NCBI GenBank assembly: GCA_964545735.1
Contig: CAZJGS010000020.1
Location: forward strand, 1-26,049
DNA length: 26,049 bases
Direction: 5' to 3'
DNA from: Pleomorphochaeta sp964545735
GTDB lineage: Bacteria; Spirochaetota; Spirochaetia; Sphaerochaetales; Sphaerochaetaceae
Made by a program: the position numbers and the translations under genes. Below, in pieces: positions 1 through 8,153 of the stretch (position 1 is its first letter; each line of letters starts with the position of its first letter). The notes under the pieces were generated by a model that worked only from the letters and a program-made list of their open reading frames with translations, had not been told where the DNA came from and did not search any database.

Positions 1-703
1 TTATATAAGAAACTTTACCATCAATTAAGCCTTTCTTTAAACCCTCATAAGATATTTCATCTACCTCAAGAAAACAATATCTTCTGCCAACATGCTCAAG
101 ATAGTGGGCATCTGAACCTTGAAGGATAGTTTTGTTAAAACTTTCTTTAATATCCTGTGGTCTTATTGCCTCTAGTGCAGAATATTCTAAATCTGGGAGA
201 AATCCTAAGTTTGATAAAATACTATTTGCTTTTTTATCTATGTGAGCTGGAATAACTAACCCGTCTCTAGATAAGCATTCATTAATAACATCATCAAGGG
301 AAATACCACATGTAGTGATTAGGGATTTTTTAAAAGTTGATAAAATATTACCTTCAATATCAACAATATTTTGATTACCAAAGAATTTTGGATCATTGTT
401 GATATTAGGTAATAAAGTTTCTATATAAAAACCGAATTCTTGAGCATCTTTTAAATGTTTAAAAAGGGTTAATACATGAATATCTTCAATCGTATTAATT
501 TCCATTCCAAAAATAGGTAAAATTTGACAAATTTCACAAGCTTGTGCAAATGGTTCTAGATTTCTCGAGCAGTTATGATCTGTGAGAGCTAGGATATCTA
601 TACCTTTTTCCATTGCTTCAAAAGCAATTAAAGAGGGCAACATATCATCACTCCCACAAGGGGATAGACAACTGTGATTGTGTAAATCTAGTTTTATTTT
701 CAT
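1..703 (-). CDS. PHP-domain metal-dependent phosphoesterase, 3' end cut by window edge
   Basis: The reading frame is open from ATG at 703 to the left edge, giving 234 codons with no stop, so the C-terminus is missing, probably by only a few residues. It shows the PHP metal-site set in order: H8 and H10 in LDLHNH, D42-H43 in TDHN, E68 in GMEIN, H76, H154 in PAHID, and D198-H200 in GSDAH. These residues hold two or three divalent metals in histidinol-phosphatase and polymerase-PHP-type phosphoesterases. The set is complete, so an active hydrolase is expected; the substrate cannot be told. The gene starts 5 bp after the DRTGG gene stops and has only a weak ribosome binding site, which fits translational coupling. 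PHP proteins of this kind recur beside DRTGG and CBS/HATPase genes near bifurcating [FeFe] hydrogenases in clostridia and thermotogas, so a role in that system is inferred. Confidence 0.82.
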   Translation of the reverse strand, partial: MKIKLDLHNHSCLSPCGSDDMLPSLIAFEAMEKGIDILALTDHNCSRNLEPFAQACEICQILPIFGMEINTIEDIHVLTLFKHLKDAQEFGFYIETLLPNINNDPKFFGNQNIVDIEGNILSTFKKSLITTCGISLDDVINECLSRDGLVIPAHIDKKANSILSNLGFLPDLEYSALEAIRPQDIKESFNKTILQGSDAHYLEHVGRRYCFLEVDEISYEGLKKGLIDGKVSYI

Positions 704-708
704 AACTC

Positions 709-1041
709 TTATAAGTTTAAAGCCTTTGCAATTTTTACGCTAGCTCCAAATTGGGTGTCGTCAGTTGTAAAAATAGAAATATCATTTTCTGCTGCAGCTT
801 TTATCATATCATCAGGACAGCTTCTTCCATTACAAATTATTATTGCAGGCATAGAAGAAAGGGAGCAAACTGCTATTGTATTTTTATGAGCTTGAACAGT
901 AATTAAAACACTATCCTCTCCAACATTTGCAATAACATCACTTAATAAATCACCTGTGTAGGCATTTTTTATTATTTGTGTATCATCATTTAAAGTAACT
1001 GTTTTAAAGCCTTCAATTTTTACTAAATCACTAACTTTCAT
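709..1041 (-). CDS. DRTGG-domain protein, hydrogenase-cluster type
   Basis: This 110-residue protein consists almost entirely of a single DRTGG-like alpha/beta domain, a small sensor or regulatory fold also found in phosphotransacetylases and near HPr kinases. Recognisable parts are the N-terminal MKVSDLVKIEG segment, the central YTGDLLSDV stretch that aligns with the family's DRTGG-region loop, and the hydrophobic strand SSMPAIIICNG. There is no signal peptide, so it is cytoplasmic. A GAGG-like ribosome binding site (GAGGAAAAAATAA before the ATG) supports the start. Its first 11 bases overlap the end of the CBS-HATPase gene, and the PHP gene follows 5 bp after it, so the three are one transcription unit. 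No enzymatic residues are visible; a regulatory or ligand-sensing part in hydrogenase expression or assembly is inferred from known neighbourhoods only. Confidence 0.72.
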   Translation of the reverse strand: MKVSDLVKIEGFKTVTLNDDTQIIKNAYTGDLLSDVIANVGEDSVLITVQAHKNTIAVCSLSSMPAIIICNGRSCPDDMIKAAAENDISIFTTDDTQFGASVKIAKALNL

Positions 1042-1975
1042 TTATTTTTTCCTCATCTTTTTTATGTAAATTTATTGTACAGGTAACTGTTGTACCTTTT
1101 GGACCACTGGTAATAGAGAAATCATCACTAACATTTTTGACATTAGGTAATCCCATTCCAGCGCCAAATCCTAGGGATCTTATCCAATCGTTTGCAGTAG
1201 TCCAACCAGGAGTTAAGGCTTTTTCTAAGTCTTTAATTCCTGGACCTCTATCTTGGGCACTGATTATTACTTTCTCTGGTGTATAGGTTGCTATTAATTG
1301 GCCCCCATTTGAATGGACAACAATATTCATCTCCATTTCATAGGAAGCAATAGCTGCTCTTCTAATTATAGGGGTGGCTACACCACCTGTTTTTAATTTT
1401 TTCTTGATTTGAGTGCTTGCATATCCAGCATTCTCAAAATCATGTTTGATAATATTGTAGCTATGGATTTCTCCATTTATATTATTAAGTTGTGGAGGGT
1501 TATTTTTGGCTTGAGCTTTTTCAAGTAATTCTATTTCTCTGTTTATTTCAACTAATAGAGTTGCCGTAATATCTCTTGATGTTATCATGCCAATAAGTTC
1601 TTTTTCCCTATTTAAGACTGGAAATCTATGAAAGGAAAATTTATCAAAATAATTTATTGCAAAAGAGATTGGCATATCATCCTCTAATACAATGATATTT
1701 CTACTCATGTAAGCTTTGCAGGGTTCTTCGATATAACCTTTATCTAGAGCTTGGATTATATCATCCATAGATACTAATCCAATAAGTCTTTTGCCTTGGA
1801 CTATAGGAACGCCTGTTATTTTTTTACTTTTCATTAAATGTTGAATTTCTCTAAGTGTTGAGTCCATGTTTGCACAAACAAGGTCTTTATACATAACATC
1901 TTTTACTTTTAATCTGTAAATCAAATCTAGAACTACAGTTGGAGAGGAATAAGTACTAATTGGTATTTCTTGCAT
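1031..1975 (-). CDS. CBS-pair fused to an anti-sigma-type HATPase
   Basis: Two CBS domains occupy about residues 24-80 and 87-142 (VKDVMYKDLV...GLVSMDDII and CKAYMSRNIIVL...GMITSRDI). A GHKL/HATPase domain covers about 170-305. The ATPase motifs are intact: the N box E213-x-x-x-N217, the G1 box DRGPGI at 242-247 and the G2 box GFGAGMG at 269-275. It lacks a histidine phosphorylation domain, so it resembles SpoIIAB/RsbW anti-sigma kinases rather than a two-component sensor. CBS pairs bind adenine nucleotides or similar ligands, so the natural reading is a switch in which energy state controls an ATP-dependent protein kinase or protein-binding module. The target is not visible here. The protein is cytoplasmic. 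The gene leads the trio with the DRTGG and PHP genes, has no ribosome binding site, and has a promoter ending 6 bp before its ATG. Confidence 0.8.
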   Translation of the reverse strand: MQEIPISTYSSPTVVLDLIYRLKVKDVMYKDLVCANMDSTLREIQHLMKSKKITGVPIVQGKRLIGLVSMDDIIQALDKGYIEEPCKAYMSRNIIVLEDDMPISFAINYFDKFSFHRFPVLNREKELIGMITSRDITATLLVEINREIELLEKAQAKNNPPQLNNINGEIHSYNIIKHDFENAGYASTQIKKKLKTGGVATPIIRRAAIASYEMEMNIVVHSNGGQLIATYTPEKVIISAQDRGPGIKDLEKALTPGWTTANDWIRSLGFGAGMGLPNVKNVSDDFSITSGPKGTTVTCTINLHKKDEEKINES

Positions 1976-1981
1976 TGTTAA

Positions 1982-2011
1982 ATTATACTATAAAAAAATG
2001 ATTTTGTGCAA
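1982..2011 (-). promoter_or_regulatory. Sigma70-type promoter, predicted leaderless, for CBS-HATPase trio
   Basis: Reading the minus strand, TTGCAC (2011-2006), an 18-bp spacer and a perfect TATAAT (1987-1982) are followed by TTAACA and then the ATG at 1975. Only six bases separate the -10 box from the start codon, so transcription would begin at or one base before the A of ATG. No Shine-Dalgarno sequence exists. A weak 7-bp inverted repeat (2011-2017 with 2029-2035) overlaps the -35 region. Confidence 0.55.
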
Positions 2012-2039
2012 ACAATTTGAATATTCTTAATTGTTGTTT

Positions 2040-2684
2040 TTAAAAGAAATTTAGTAAATCAGATATTTTATTGATTTTTACTACATCAGGGTTGTTAAAG
2101 TTTGTCTCATTTTGATTGTAAGCAAAAACTTTCATCTCTGCATTAAGACCTGCTTGAACTCCACTAAAGGCATCCTCAACAACAAAACAATTCTTAGGAT
2201 CCATTTTTAATTTACCAGCGGCAATTTGGAATACTTGTGGATTGGGTTTTGAGTATTTGATATCATTACCATCGCTTATAGCATCAAAAAAAGTTTGTAA
2301 TCCTATTTTTTCAAGAATGAATTTAGCATTTTTACTAGAAGATCCTATGGCTAGTGGATATTCCTTTTCTCTTAATTTATTTAAAGTATCACTAACATCC
2401 CTACTTAAATAAGAGGTATCCATTGAATTTAAGGACTCTCTATAGTAGTTGTTTTTTATATCGATAGTTTTTAGTTTTTCTTCTTCTGTTTGCTGTTTAT
2501 TATTTTCATCTAAAATTATGTTATAGCAATCGAGTCTTGATACTCCTTTGAGTTTTTCATTTAAAGTTCTATCAAATTTTAAGTTATTTTCATCACTAAT
2601 TCTTTTCCAAGCTTTAAAATGAAATTCATCTGTATGACAGATTACTCCATCTAAATCAAAAATAATTGCTTTATTTTTTATCAC
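2040..2684 (-). CDS. pgmB: Beta-phosphoglucomutase (HAD superfamily)
   Basis: The enzyme converts beta-glucose 1-phosphate to glucose 6-phosphate in the cytoplasm, using an aspartyl-phosphate intermediate. It is 214 residues, close to the roughly 220 of characterised enzymes. HAD motifs are complete: D10-x-D12 in IFDLDGV (nucleophile and general acid/base), the cap segment with LKGVSR, motif II GSSSKNA, motif III lysine in KPNPQVF, and the acidic VVEDAFSGVQAG motif. The EFHFKAW and LKGVSR segments are specific to PgmB among HAD mutases. The start is GTG at 2684, placed after a G-rich AGGGGG ribosome binding site and overlapping the end of the GH65 gene by 14 bp. GH65 phosphorylases release beta-glucose 1-phosphate, so the pair forms one pathway. 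It is the last gene of the lacI-led sugar operon; no strong terminator follows it. Confidence 0.93.
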   Translation of the reverse strand: MIKNKAIIFDLDGVICHTDEFHFKAWKRISDENNLKFDRTLNEKLKGVSRLDCYNIILDENNKQQTEEEKLKTIDIKNNYYRESLNSMDTSYLSRDVSDTLNKLREKEYPLAIGSSSKNAKFILEKIGLQTFFDAISDGNDIKYSKPNPQVFQIAAGKLKMDPKNCFVVEDAFSGVQAGLNAEMKVFAYNQNETNFNNPDVVKINKISDLLNFF

Positions 2685-4836
2685 TATTGCCCCCTTTTAT
2701 TTTTTCAAGTTTATTATTTATTAGTATTTCAATATCTTTATCGCAAACTATATTTGTTTTATCTTTTTTAATATCAAATTTTATTTTTGATCCTTTATAA
2801 ATAATTGTGAAGGAGTAGTGACTCCAGGTTTCTGGTAAGATTGGATTGATAGATAACTGGTGTTTTTTGATTGCAAGTCCTGCAAATCCAAAAATAATAG
2901 CCAAATAGCATCCACCCATATTCGCTGTATGGATTCCATCAGCTGTATTCTTTTTTAAATTATCCAAATCTAATAGTGCAGAATTACCAAAAAAATCAAG
3001 GGCTTCTTTTTTCTTATTTAATCGAGCTGCTGCAATGCTGAAAACAGTTGGAGAAAGGGAAGAATCATGAGTTGTAATTTTTTTATAATATTCATAACTA
3101 TTGTTTATATACTCAGCCTCTTGATATTGAGGATATAGGCAATTAGCTAATACTACATCGGGTTGCTTGCAGACTTGATATCTGTATAGCTCTAGTGGGT
3201 GATGATGAAGTAATAATGGGAAATCTTCTTCTGGAGTATTCTCTAGATCCCAGATAGGTTTTTCAATAAAACTATCATCTTGCAAACAAAGTTTTAATTT
3301 TTCACTAACTGGTAAATAAATACTATTATAAGCTTTTTGAAAAGTATTTAGTTCCTGTAAATCTATCGTAAAGCTTAATTCCTCTGATAATTGTATTAAG
3401 TTTTCTAAATCAAATTTAACAGACACATTGGTATAATAATTGTTACTAACAAGAGCTGTGTATTCATCAGGGCCAGTTACTTCATGTATTTCAAATTTAT
3501 CTTCGTAAAAATTGCCCAAATCCATAAATAACCTGCAAATTTCAAGTAACATTTCAAGACCATATTTTATCATAAAGTCTTTATCATCAGTTGTTCTGTA
3601 ATACATTATAATGGCATAAGCTATGGCGCAATTGATATGATACTGTGCTGTTCCAGCTGGGAAATACCCTGAGCACTCTCTTCCTGAAATTGTTCTCCAA
3701 GGAAATAAAACCCCTTGTTTATGACCTAATCTTTTAGCATTTTCTTTAGCTTTACCCATCATATTATATCGATAGAGTAATAAAGATTTGCTTATCTTTG
3801 GATTGGTTAAGGTGAAAAAAGGTTGGCAATACATTTCAGTGTCCCAAAAGTAATGGCCTTCATATCCTTCACCGCTCAGCCCTTTCGCACCAAGATGGCC
3901 AAAAGAATCAATACTTCTAGATTGTTCTAATTGAAATAAATTATAGTTTAAACCTTTTTCTAATTGTTCGTCATTTCCAATAGTTATTTTTGAGATTTCC
4001 CAAAACTTTTTAAGATAATCAGCTTGTTCTTTTTTAAGAACTTCACCATTTAAGAATAAAGGCGTACTATCAACATCAATATTTCTTATACTGTCGGATA
4101 TTATAATATTTTTTTCAAATTCAATTTGTCTTTTGTTTTCAAAAGTACAGGAAATTGAGTTTTCAGTGTGAGATACTTGTTTTTTGTTTGAGGAGGTATG
4201 ATTCACTTTAATTTGAATCTGAATTTTACTATTCTCAATTTCAGAGAAAAGTGTATTGTCGCTATAACCCTTCATAATAATTGGAGCTAGTTTTTTATGA
4301 TTTGCTCTTGGATCATTCTCTTTGAAATAATTTGAGACTTTAGTAGTAATAAAACTTTCCACTTTTAAAGATTTTTTATTATTTAAACTTATCACATAAG
4401 AAAAATGAAATAGGTTTGGATGAGTAAAACTGGCCAATCTTTGGGCTTTAATTGTTATTTCATTATTATTTAGATCTTTATAAATAGTATTTCTATATAA
4501 AATACCCTTTTCCATATCTAAATATTGTTTAAAATCGAGTACTGTACAATTATTGAAATCAACTTCTAAATTTTCAACATAAACTTTTAAACCTTGCAAA
4601 TTACAAATATTTACAATGGTATCTTTTTTTGTTGGAAACCCAAATAAAGGTTCTGCATGTTCAAGATTGATAACATCATAAACCCCATTGATATATGTGC
4701 CAGGGTGTACTGGAATTTCTTCGATAGATCCTCTTGTTCCCATGTAGCCATTGGCTACATGGAAAAGAGTTTCATAAATTTTTTTTTCTTCAACAGTTGT
4801 TGGGAAAATATTTTTTTCGATTATTAATTTATTCAT
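2671..4836 (-). CDS. GH65 alpha-glucoside phosphorylase (inverting)
   Basis: GH65 phosphorylases split an alpha-glucosidic disaccharide with inorganic phosphate to give beta-glucose 1-phosphate and the second sugar. The protein has 721 residues, slightly short of the usual 750-780. An N-terminal beta-sandwich covers roughly 1-270, an (alpha/alpha)6 catalytic barrel roughly 290-640, and a short jelly-roll tail ends the chain. The general acid is E458 in VTGPDEY. The substrate motif FWDTEMY (330-336), the KQPD motif (557-560) and the phosphate-site HDSSLS (590-595) are all present. There is no signal peptide, so it acts in the cytoplasm on imported sugar. AAAGG precedes the ATG. It follows the second permease gene by 16 bp. 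Maltose, trehalose, kojibiose and nigerose phosphorylases share this fold; TALVSNNYYTN after the catalytic residue is unlike the motifs I recall for maltose (ENNVNNNWYTN) or trehalose and kojibiose enzymes, so I leave the substrate open. Confidence 0.9.
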   Translation of the reverse strand: MNKLIIEKNIFPTTVEEKKIYETLFHVANGYMGTRGSIEEIPVHPGTYINGVYDVINLEHAEPLFGFPTKKDTIVNICNLQGLKVYVENLEVDFNNCTVLDFKQYLDMEKGILYRNTIYKDLNNNEITIKAQRLASFTHPNLFHFSYVISLNNKKSLKVESFITTKVSNYFKENDPRANHKKLAPIIMKGYSDNTLFSEIENSKIQIQIKVNHTSSNKKQVSHTENSISCTFENKRQIEFEKNIIISDSIRNIDVDSTPLFLNGEVLKKEQADYLKKFWEISKITIGNDEQLEKGLNYNLFQLEQSRSIDSFGHLGAKGLSGEGYEGHYFWDTEMYCQPFFTLTNPKISKSLLLYRYNMMGKAKENAKRLGHKQGVLFPWRTISGRECSGYFPAGTAQYHINCAIAYAIIMYYRTTDDKDFMIKYGLEMLLEICRLFMDLGNFYEDKFEIHEVTGPDEYTALVSNNYYTNVSVKFDLENLIQLSEELSFTIDLQELNTFQKAYNSIYLPVSEKLKLCLQDDSFIEKPIWDLENTPEEDFPLLLHHHPLELYRYQVCKQPDVVLANCLYPQYQEAEYINNSYEYYKKITTHDSSLSPTVFSIAAARLNKKKEALDFFGNSALLDLDNLKKNTADGIHTANMGGCYLAIIFGFAGLAIKKHQLSINPILPETWSHYSFTIIYKGSKIKFDIKKDKTNIVCDKDIEILINNKLEKIKGGNSDKK

Positions 4837-4852
4837 TACTGACCTTTACTTA

Positions 4853-5719
4853 TTAACCTTTGACTGCACCAGCAGTTAATCCTTCAATAAGTTTTTTCTG
4901 GAATATATAAATTAGAATTAAAAGTGGAATAGTTACAACAACAGCAGCTGCCATTATTTCTCCAAATGGTTCTTGTTTAGCAATCGTACCTGTAAATAGT
5001 GCCATTGCAACTGGGACCGTTCTAGCCGATTCTTCTATGGATGTAAAGGTTAATGCAAATAGGTATTCATTCCAAGCTGCAATAAAGGCTAAAAGACCTG
5101 TTGTTACCATAGCTGGAGCTGTAAGTGGTAGTAAAATCATATAGAATGATTGAAAAGCTGTAGCTCCATCTACATTCGCAGCTTGCATTAAGGAATTTGG
5201 CAACCCTTTAAAGAAGGATGTCATTACCCAAATTGTAAACGGCAGCGTAAACAAGAAATACGAGAAAATCATTGCAGGTATTGCACTTATATGAAATTTG
5301 TTAATTACAGCATAAAGGCCTGTTAAAACTGAAATCTGTGGAAACATCGTCATAGATAATATGAGATATAGAGAAAATCTTTTTCCTTTGAATCTAAGTT
5401 TTCCTAAAGCAAAAGCTGCAAAAGAACCAATTATTAAACAGAGAATAGTAACAGATAAAGCTACTATCAATGAATTTTTTAAACCATTAATAAATGTTGG
5501 ATTTGTAAAAACTGCTTTATAATTTTGTAATGAAAAGACAGCTTCTCCAGTTAAATGATCAACTGGTATAAAAGTGGCCGGAGTCATTAGTAATTGATTT
5601 TCAGTTTTTAATGAAGTATTTATTGTCCAATAAAATGGGAAAACAAAATAAATGAATAAGTAGACTACTAAAATCCAAAATATTATTTTGCTAAAAATTT
5701 TACTTGCTTTTTTATTCAT
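4853..5719 (-). CDS. Sugar ABC transporter permease, MalG/CUT1 type
   Basis: This is one of the two membrane subunits of a CUT1-family carbohydrate importer. The 288 residues carry six predicted helices, the first at about 11-30. The EAA loop that docks the ATPase lies at about 180-202 (AANVDGATAFQ followed by LLPLTAP). The C-terminus GLTAGAVKG is typical of MalG-like permeases. GGGAGGAGTAACTG before the ATG is a good ribosome binding site. Its first 8 bp overlap the end of the partner permease gene, so the two are made in equal amounts. The GH65 gene follows after 16 bp, linking the transporter to disaccharide phosphorolysis. No ATP-binding subunit gene lies in the operon, so a shared MsmK-type ATPase encoded elsewhere is inferred. 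Confidence 0.93.
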   Translation of the reverse strand: MNKKASKIFSKIIFWILVVYLFIYFVFPFYWTINTSLKTENQLLMTPATFIPVDHLTGEAVFSLQNYKAVFTNPTFINGLKNSLIVALSVTILCLIIGSFAAFALGKLRFKGKRFSLYLILSMTMFPQISVLTGLYAVINKFHISAIPAMIFSYFLFTLPFTIWVMTSFFKGLPNSLMQAANVDGATAFQSFYMILLPLTAPAMVTTGLLAFIAAWNEYLFALTFTSIEESARTVPVAMALFTGTIAKQEPFGEIMAAAVVVTIPLLILIYIFQKKLIEGLTAGAVKG

Positions 5720-6755
5720 CAGTTACTCCTCCCGAAATTTTTGTGTATAAAATAATAAATAAGAAAATTATTAAGAAAATTACAACGCTTGTCGCTGATG
5801 AATATCCCATTAGTTTATTATCTATTAACTGGTAATATGAATAAGAAGCCATTGAATATCTCTTTTGAGCAAATACAATTTGGAATAAATCGAATACTCT
5901 AAGTGCATCTAATGTTCTAAATATAAGGGCGACTACAAGAGTGTCTTTTACCATTGGTAAAGTCATTTTTGTAAATTGTTTCCATCCATTACAACCATCT
6001 ATTGTTGCAGCTTCATAAATTCCTTTTGGTATAGTTTGTAATCCTGCCATAATCAATAAAGCCATAAATGGAGTAGTTTTCCAAACATCAATAGCAATCA
6101 TAGCCCAAACTTGAGTGCTTGGATCTGCTAACCAAGGGAATTGCCCATTGGTTATCCCAAACCATTGCCCCATTACATTGAAAACTCCAACTCTTGTTGA
6201 GGCAAACATCCATTCCCACATTCTTGAGGAAACAGCTGTTGGTATGGCCCATGGAACTAGCATGGCTACTCTCATACCACCTCTTCCTGGGAAGTTTTTT
6301 ATCATTATGAGAGCGACTGCCATCCCTAATATAGTTTCAAGAGCAACAGATAAAAGGGTAAATGTTAAAGTATCTTTTACCGATACAATAAAAGCGGGGT
6401 CTGTTGCTGAAAATACATAGTGATTACTAAATATATTAAATTGAGAGATTTCTTTGTATCTAAATGGCTCTCTAGGAAGGATATCAATTGGATCCTCATA
6501 TATAATAGTCCCATTAGAATCTTGTGAAACAGCTTCGAGTTTTGTTATTTTTAAGCTTAATAATTTTTGATAATTTTGCATTCCTACAAATTCTGTTTTT
6601 TGACTGCTAGCAAATCTTTCGTTGGTAAAACTTTTTGAAAAAACACTGCCTAAAGGATAAAACGCTATAGTGAAAAGAATAACAAAAGAGGGAAGTAATA
6701 ACCATAGAGCCATTTTTTGCTCATTTTTCTCTAATGAGTGTCGTTTTGTTTTCAT
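5712..6755 (-). CDS. Sugar ABC transporter permease, MalF/CUT1 type
   Basis: The second membrane subunit of the importer, 347 residues. The first helix is at about 16-36. A large outside loop of about 80 residues (about 41-120) follows, and then five more helices. The EAA loop is at about 248-268 (AATIDGCNGWKQ followed by MTLPMV). AAGGAA lies 7 bases before the ATG. Most UgpA/LacF-type permeases have roughly 290-310 residues, so the extra length comes from the periplasmic loop; MalF of enteric bacteria has an even larger one that touches the binding protein. The gene lies 60 bp after the binding-protein gene, with a hairpin in between. Confidence 0.92.
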   Translation of the reverse strand: MKTKRHSLEKNEQKMALWLLLPSFVILFTIAFYPLGSVFSKSFTNERFASSQKTEFVGMQNYQKLLSLKITKLEAVSQDSNGTIIYEDPIDILPREPFRYKEISQFNIFSNHYVFSATDPAFIVSVKDTLTFTLLSVALETILGMAVALIMIKNFPGRGGMRVAMLVPWAIPTAVSSRMWEWMFASTRVGVFNVMGQWFGITNGQFPWLADPSTQVWAMIAIDVWKTTPFMALLIMAGLQTIPKGIYEAATIDGCNGWKQFTKMTLPMVKDTLVVALIFRTLDALRVFDLFQIVFAQKRYSMASYSYYQLIDNKLMGYSSATSVVIFLIIFLFIILYTKISGGVTDE

Positions 6756-6774
6756 GTGATAATTCCTTGCTTAC

Positions 6775-6807
6775 ATAAAGCACCTAATTTTAAGTTAGGT
6801 GCTTTAT
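6775..6807 (-). promoter_or_regulatory. Intra-operon mRNA hairpin between binding protein and permease genes
   Basis: A perfect 13-bp inverted repeat (6775-6787 with 6795-6807; core AAAGCACCTAA) encloses a 7-base loop. On the transcribed strand no run of T follows, so it does not look like an intrinsic terminator. It lies directly after the binding-protein stop codon. In many sugar ABC operons such a structure protects the upstream mRNA from 3' decay, giving more binding protein than permease; that role is inferred here. Confidence 0.7.
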
Positions 6808-6815
6808 AGGGTTAA

Positions 6816-8126
6816 TTATTCTATAATATCTGAAATATCAAGTTCGATATTTCTTACAGCCTTAGCACCAGTTGATTCTCCCATTAGTACCTTATGAACA
6901 TTGTCAAAGAATACTTTTGAAACTTGAGCATAACGTGGAGCTGTTACAGTTGAAGGTCTAGCTACAGTTGTAAGGAAAACAGCTTTTAATGAACCAAAGA
7001 AAGGAACAGCGGCTAATACTTCAGCATCATCATAAAGAGATTCTATAGTTGGGTTGTATGAACCTACGATAGCTCTCTTTTTTTGTTGCTCGTATCCAGT
7101 GAAGTAGAATAGAACATCAGCTGCTAATTCAGGGTTTTTGCTATATTTTGAAACAGCTAATTGCCATCCACCAAGTGAAGCACCTCTCATGCCATTTTTA
7201 CCTGAAGGAAGAGGGCTTACATCAAATTTACCTTTGATAACAGAACCATCTCCATTTCCTAATGAATATGCATATGGCCAGTTTCTCATAAATAGTGCAT
7301 TACCAGCTTGGAACATATTTCTTGCATCTTCTTCACCGAATGCGGTTACTCCATCAGGTGCAATTGTTCCTACCCAACTAGCAGCTCTATCTAAAGCTTG
7401 AGCGGCATTAGCATTATTAATTGAAATTGTTCCATCAGGTTCAACAATTGATCCACCATCATTTGAGGCAACCCATTCTATAGCGTCACAAGTTAATCCT
7501 TCGTAACTATTTCCTTGGAATACAAATCCCCAAAAGTCTTGATTTCCAGCAGCTCTTTCGCCATTCATTACTTTTGTAGCCATAATTTTTAATTCATCCC
7601 AAGTTTGAGGAGGAGCATTATAACCATATTTTGCTAATAAATCAGTTCTAAAATATAATAGTCCAGCATCAGTAAACCAAGGCATTGCAACTAATTTTCC
7701 ATCAACAGTGTTGTTTTGAATAATTGCTTCAAAATGGGCATCAGTAAATTCTTTTGCACCATATTGATTTAAGTCAACCAAATGTTCTGCAATATCACCA
7801 GGCCAAATTACATCAATTTGATAAAGATCAACTTCAGATGATTTTGATTGGAAGAATTGTAGATAAAGTCCTAATCTATCAGTAGTTAGATCGGGTGTCT
7901 GTAAAACATTAATCTCAACACCAGGATGAGATTCCATGTAAGTTTTAGCTGCTTCTTCAGCTAATGTAAATTCCATTCCAACAGCACCTGCAGCAACTGT
8001 TATAGTTTGCTTTGCATCCTCAGTGCTTGCTGAAGCCATTTCGTCTTGTCCACCTGCGAATGTGCTAAAAGAAATAGCAGTTAGCAATGTAATAAAAAGA
8101 ACTAGAAACTTTTTAAATTTAATCAT
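6816..8126 (-). CDS. Periplasmic sugar-binding protein, CUT1 (family 1 solute-binding)
   Basis: This is the solute receptor of the importer, 436 residues. The N-terminus has a basic start (MIKFKK), a hydrophobic core to about residue 20, and a signal peptidase I site at STFA|GG (after A24). There is no cysteine near the cleavage point, so it is predicted to be soluble in the periplasm and not a lipoprotein. AGGQ ends like this are frequent in spirochaete binding proteins. The mature part matches family 1 extracellular solute-binding proteins: LYQIDVIWPGDIAEHLVDL, MPWFTDAGLLYFRTDLL, MRNWPYAYSL and LGGWQLAVSKYSKNPELAADVLF. AAGGAG precedes the ATG by 6 bases. It lies only 27 bp after lacI with no room for a promoter, so it is read from the lacI promoter. 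The ligand is probably the disaccharide split by the GH65 enzyme. Confidence 0.94.
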   Translation of the reverse strand: MIKFKKFLVLFITLLTAISFSTFAGGQDEMASASTEDAKQTITVAAGAVGMEFTLAEEAAKTYMESHPGVEINVLQTPDLTTDRLGLYLQFFQSKSSEVDLYQIDVIWPGDIAEHLVDLNQYGAKEFTDAHFEAIIQNNTVDGKLVAMPWFTDAGLLYFRTDLLAKYGYNAPPQTWDELKIMATKVMNGERAAGNQDFWGFVFQGNSYEGLTCDAIEWVASNDGGSIVEPDGTISINNANAAQALDRAASWVGTIAPDGVTAFGEEDARNMFQAGNALFMRNWPYAYSLGNGDGSVIKGKFDVSPLPSGKNGMRGASLGGWQLAVSKYSKNPELAADVLFYFTGYEQQKKRAIVGSYNPTIESLYDDAEVLAAVPFFGSLKAVFLTTVARPSTVTAPRYAQVSKVFFDNVHKVLMGESTGAKAVRNIELDISDIIE

Positions 8127-8153
8127 TTTTTATCTCCTTTTTATGATTATATT

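Noticed and set aside
2671..4836. Naming the GH65 gene maltose phosphorylase
   Set aside because: Motifs around the catalytic residue do not match the maltose enzyme closely enough; only the family is supported.
6115..6420. A 101-codon open frame on the plus strand inside the MalF-type permease gene
   Set aside because: It is antisense to a well-supported conserved gene, has no family match and no ribosome binding site; the same applies to the other antisense frames inside purU, dapL, lysA and topB.
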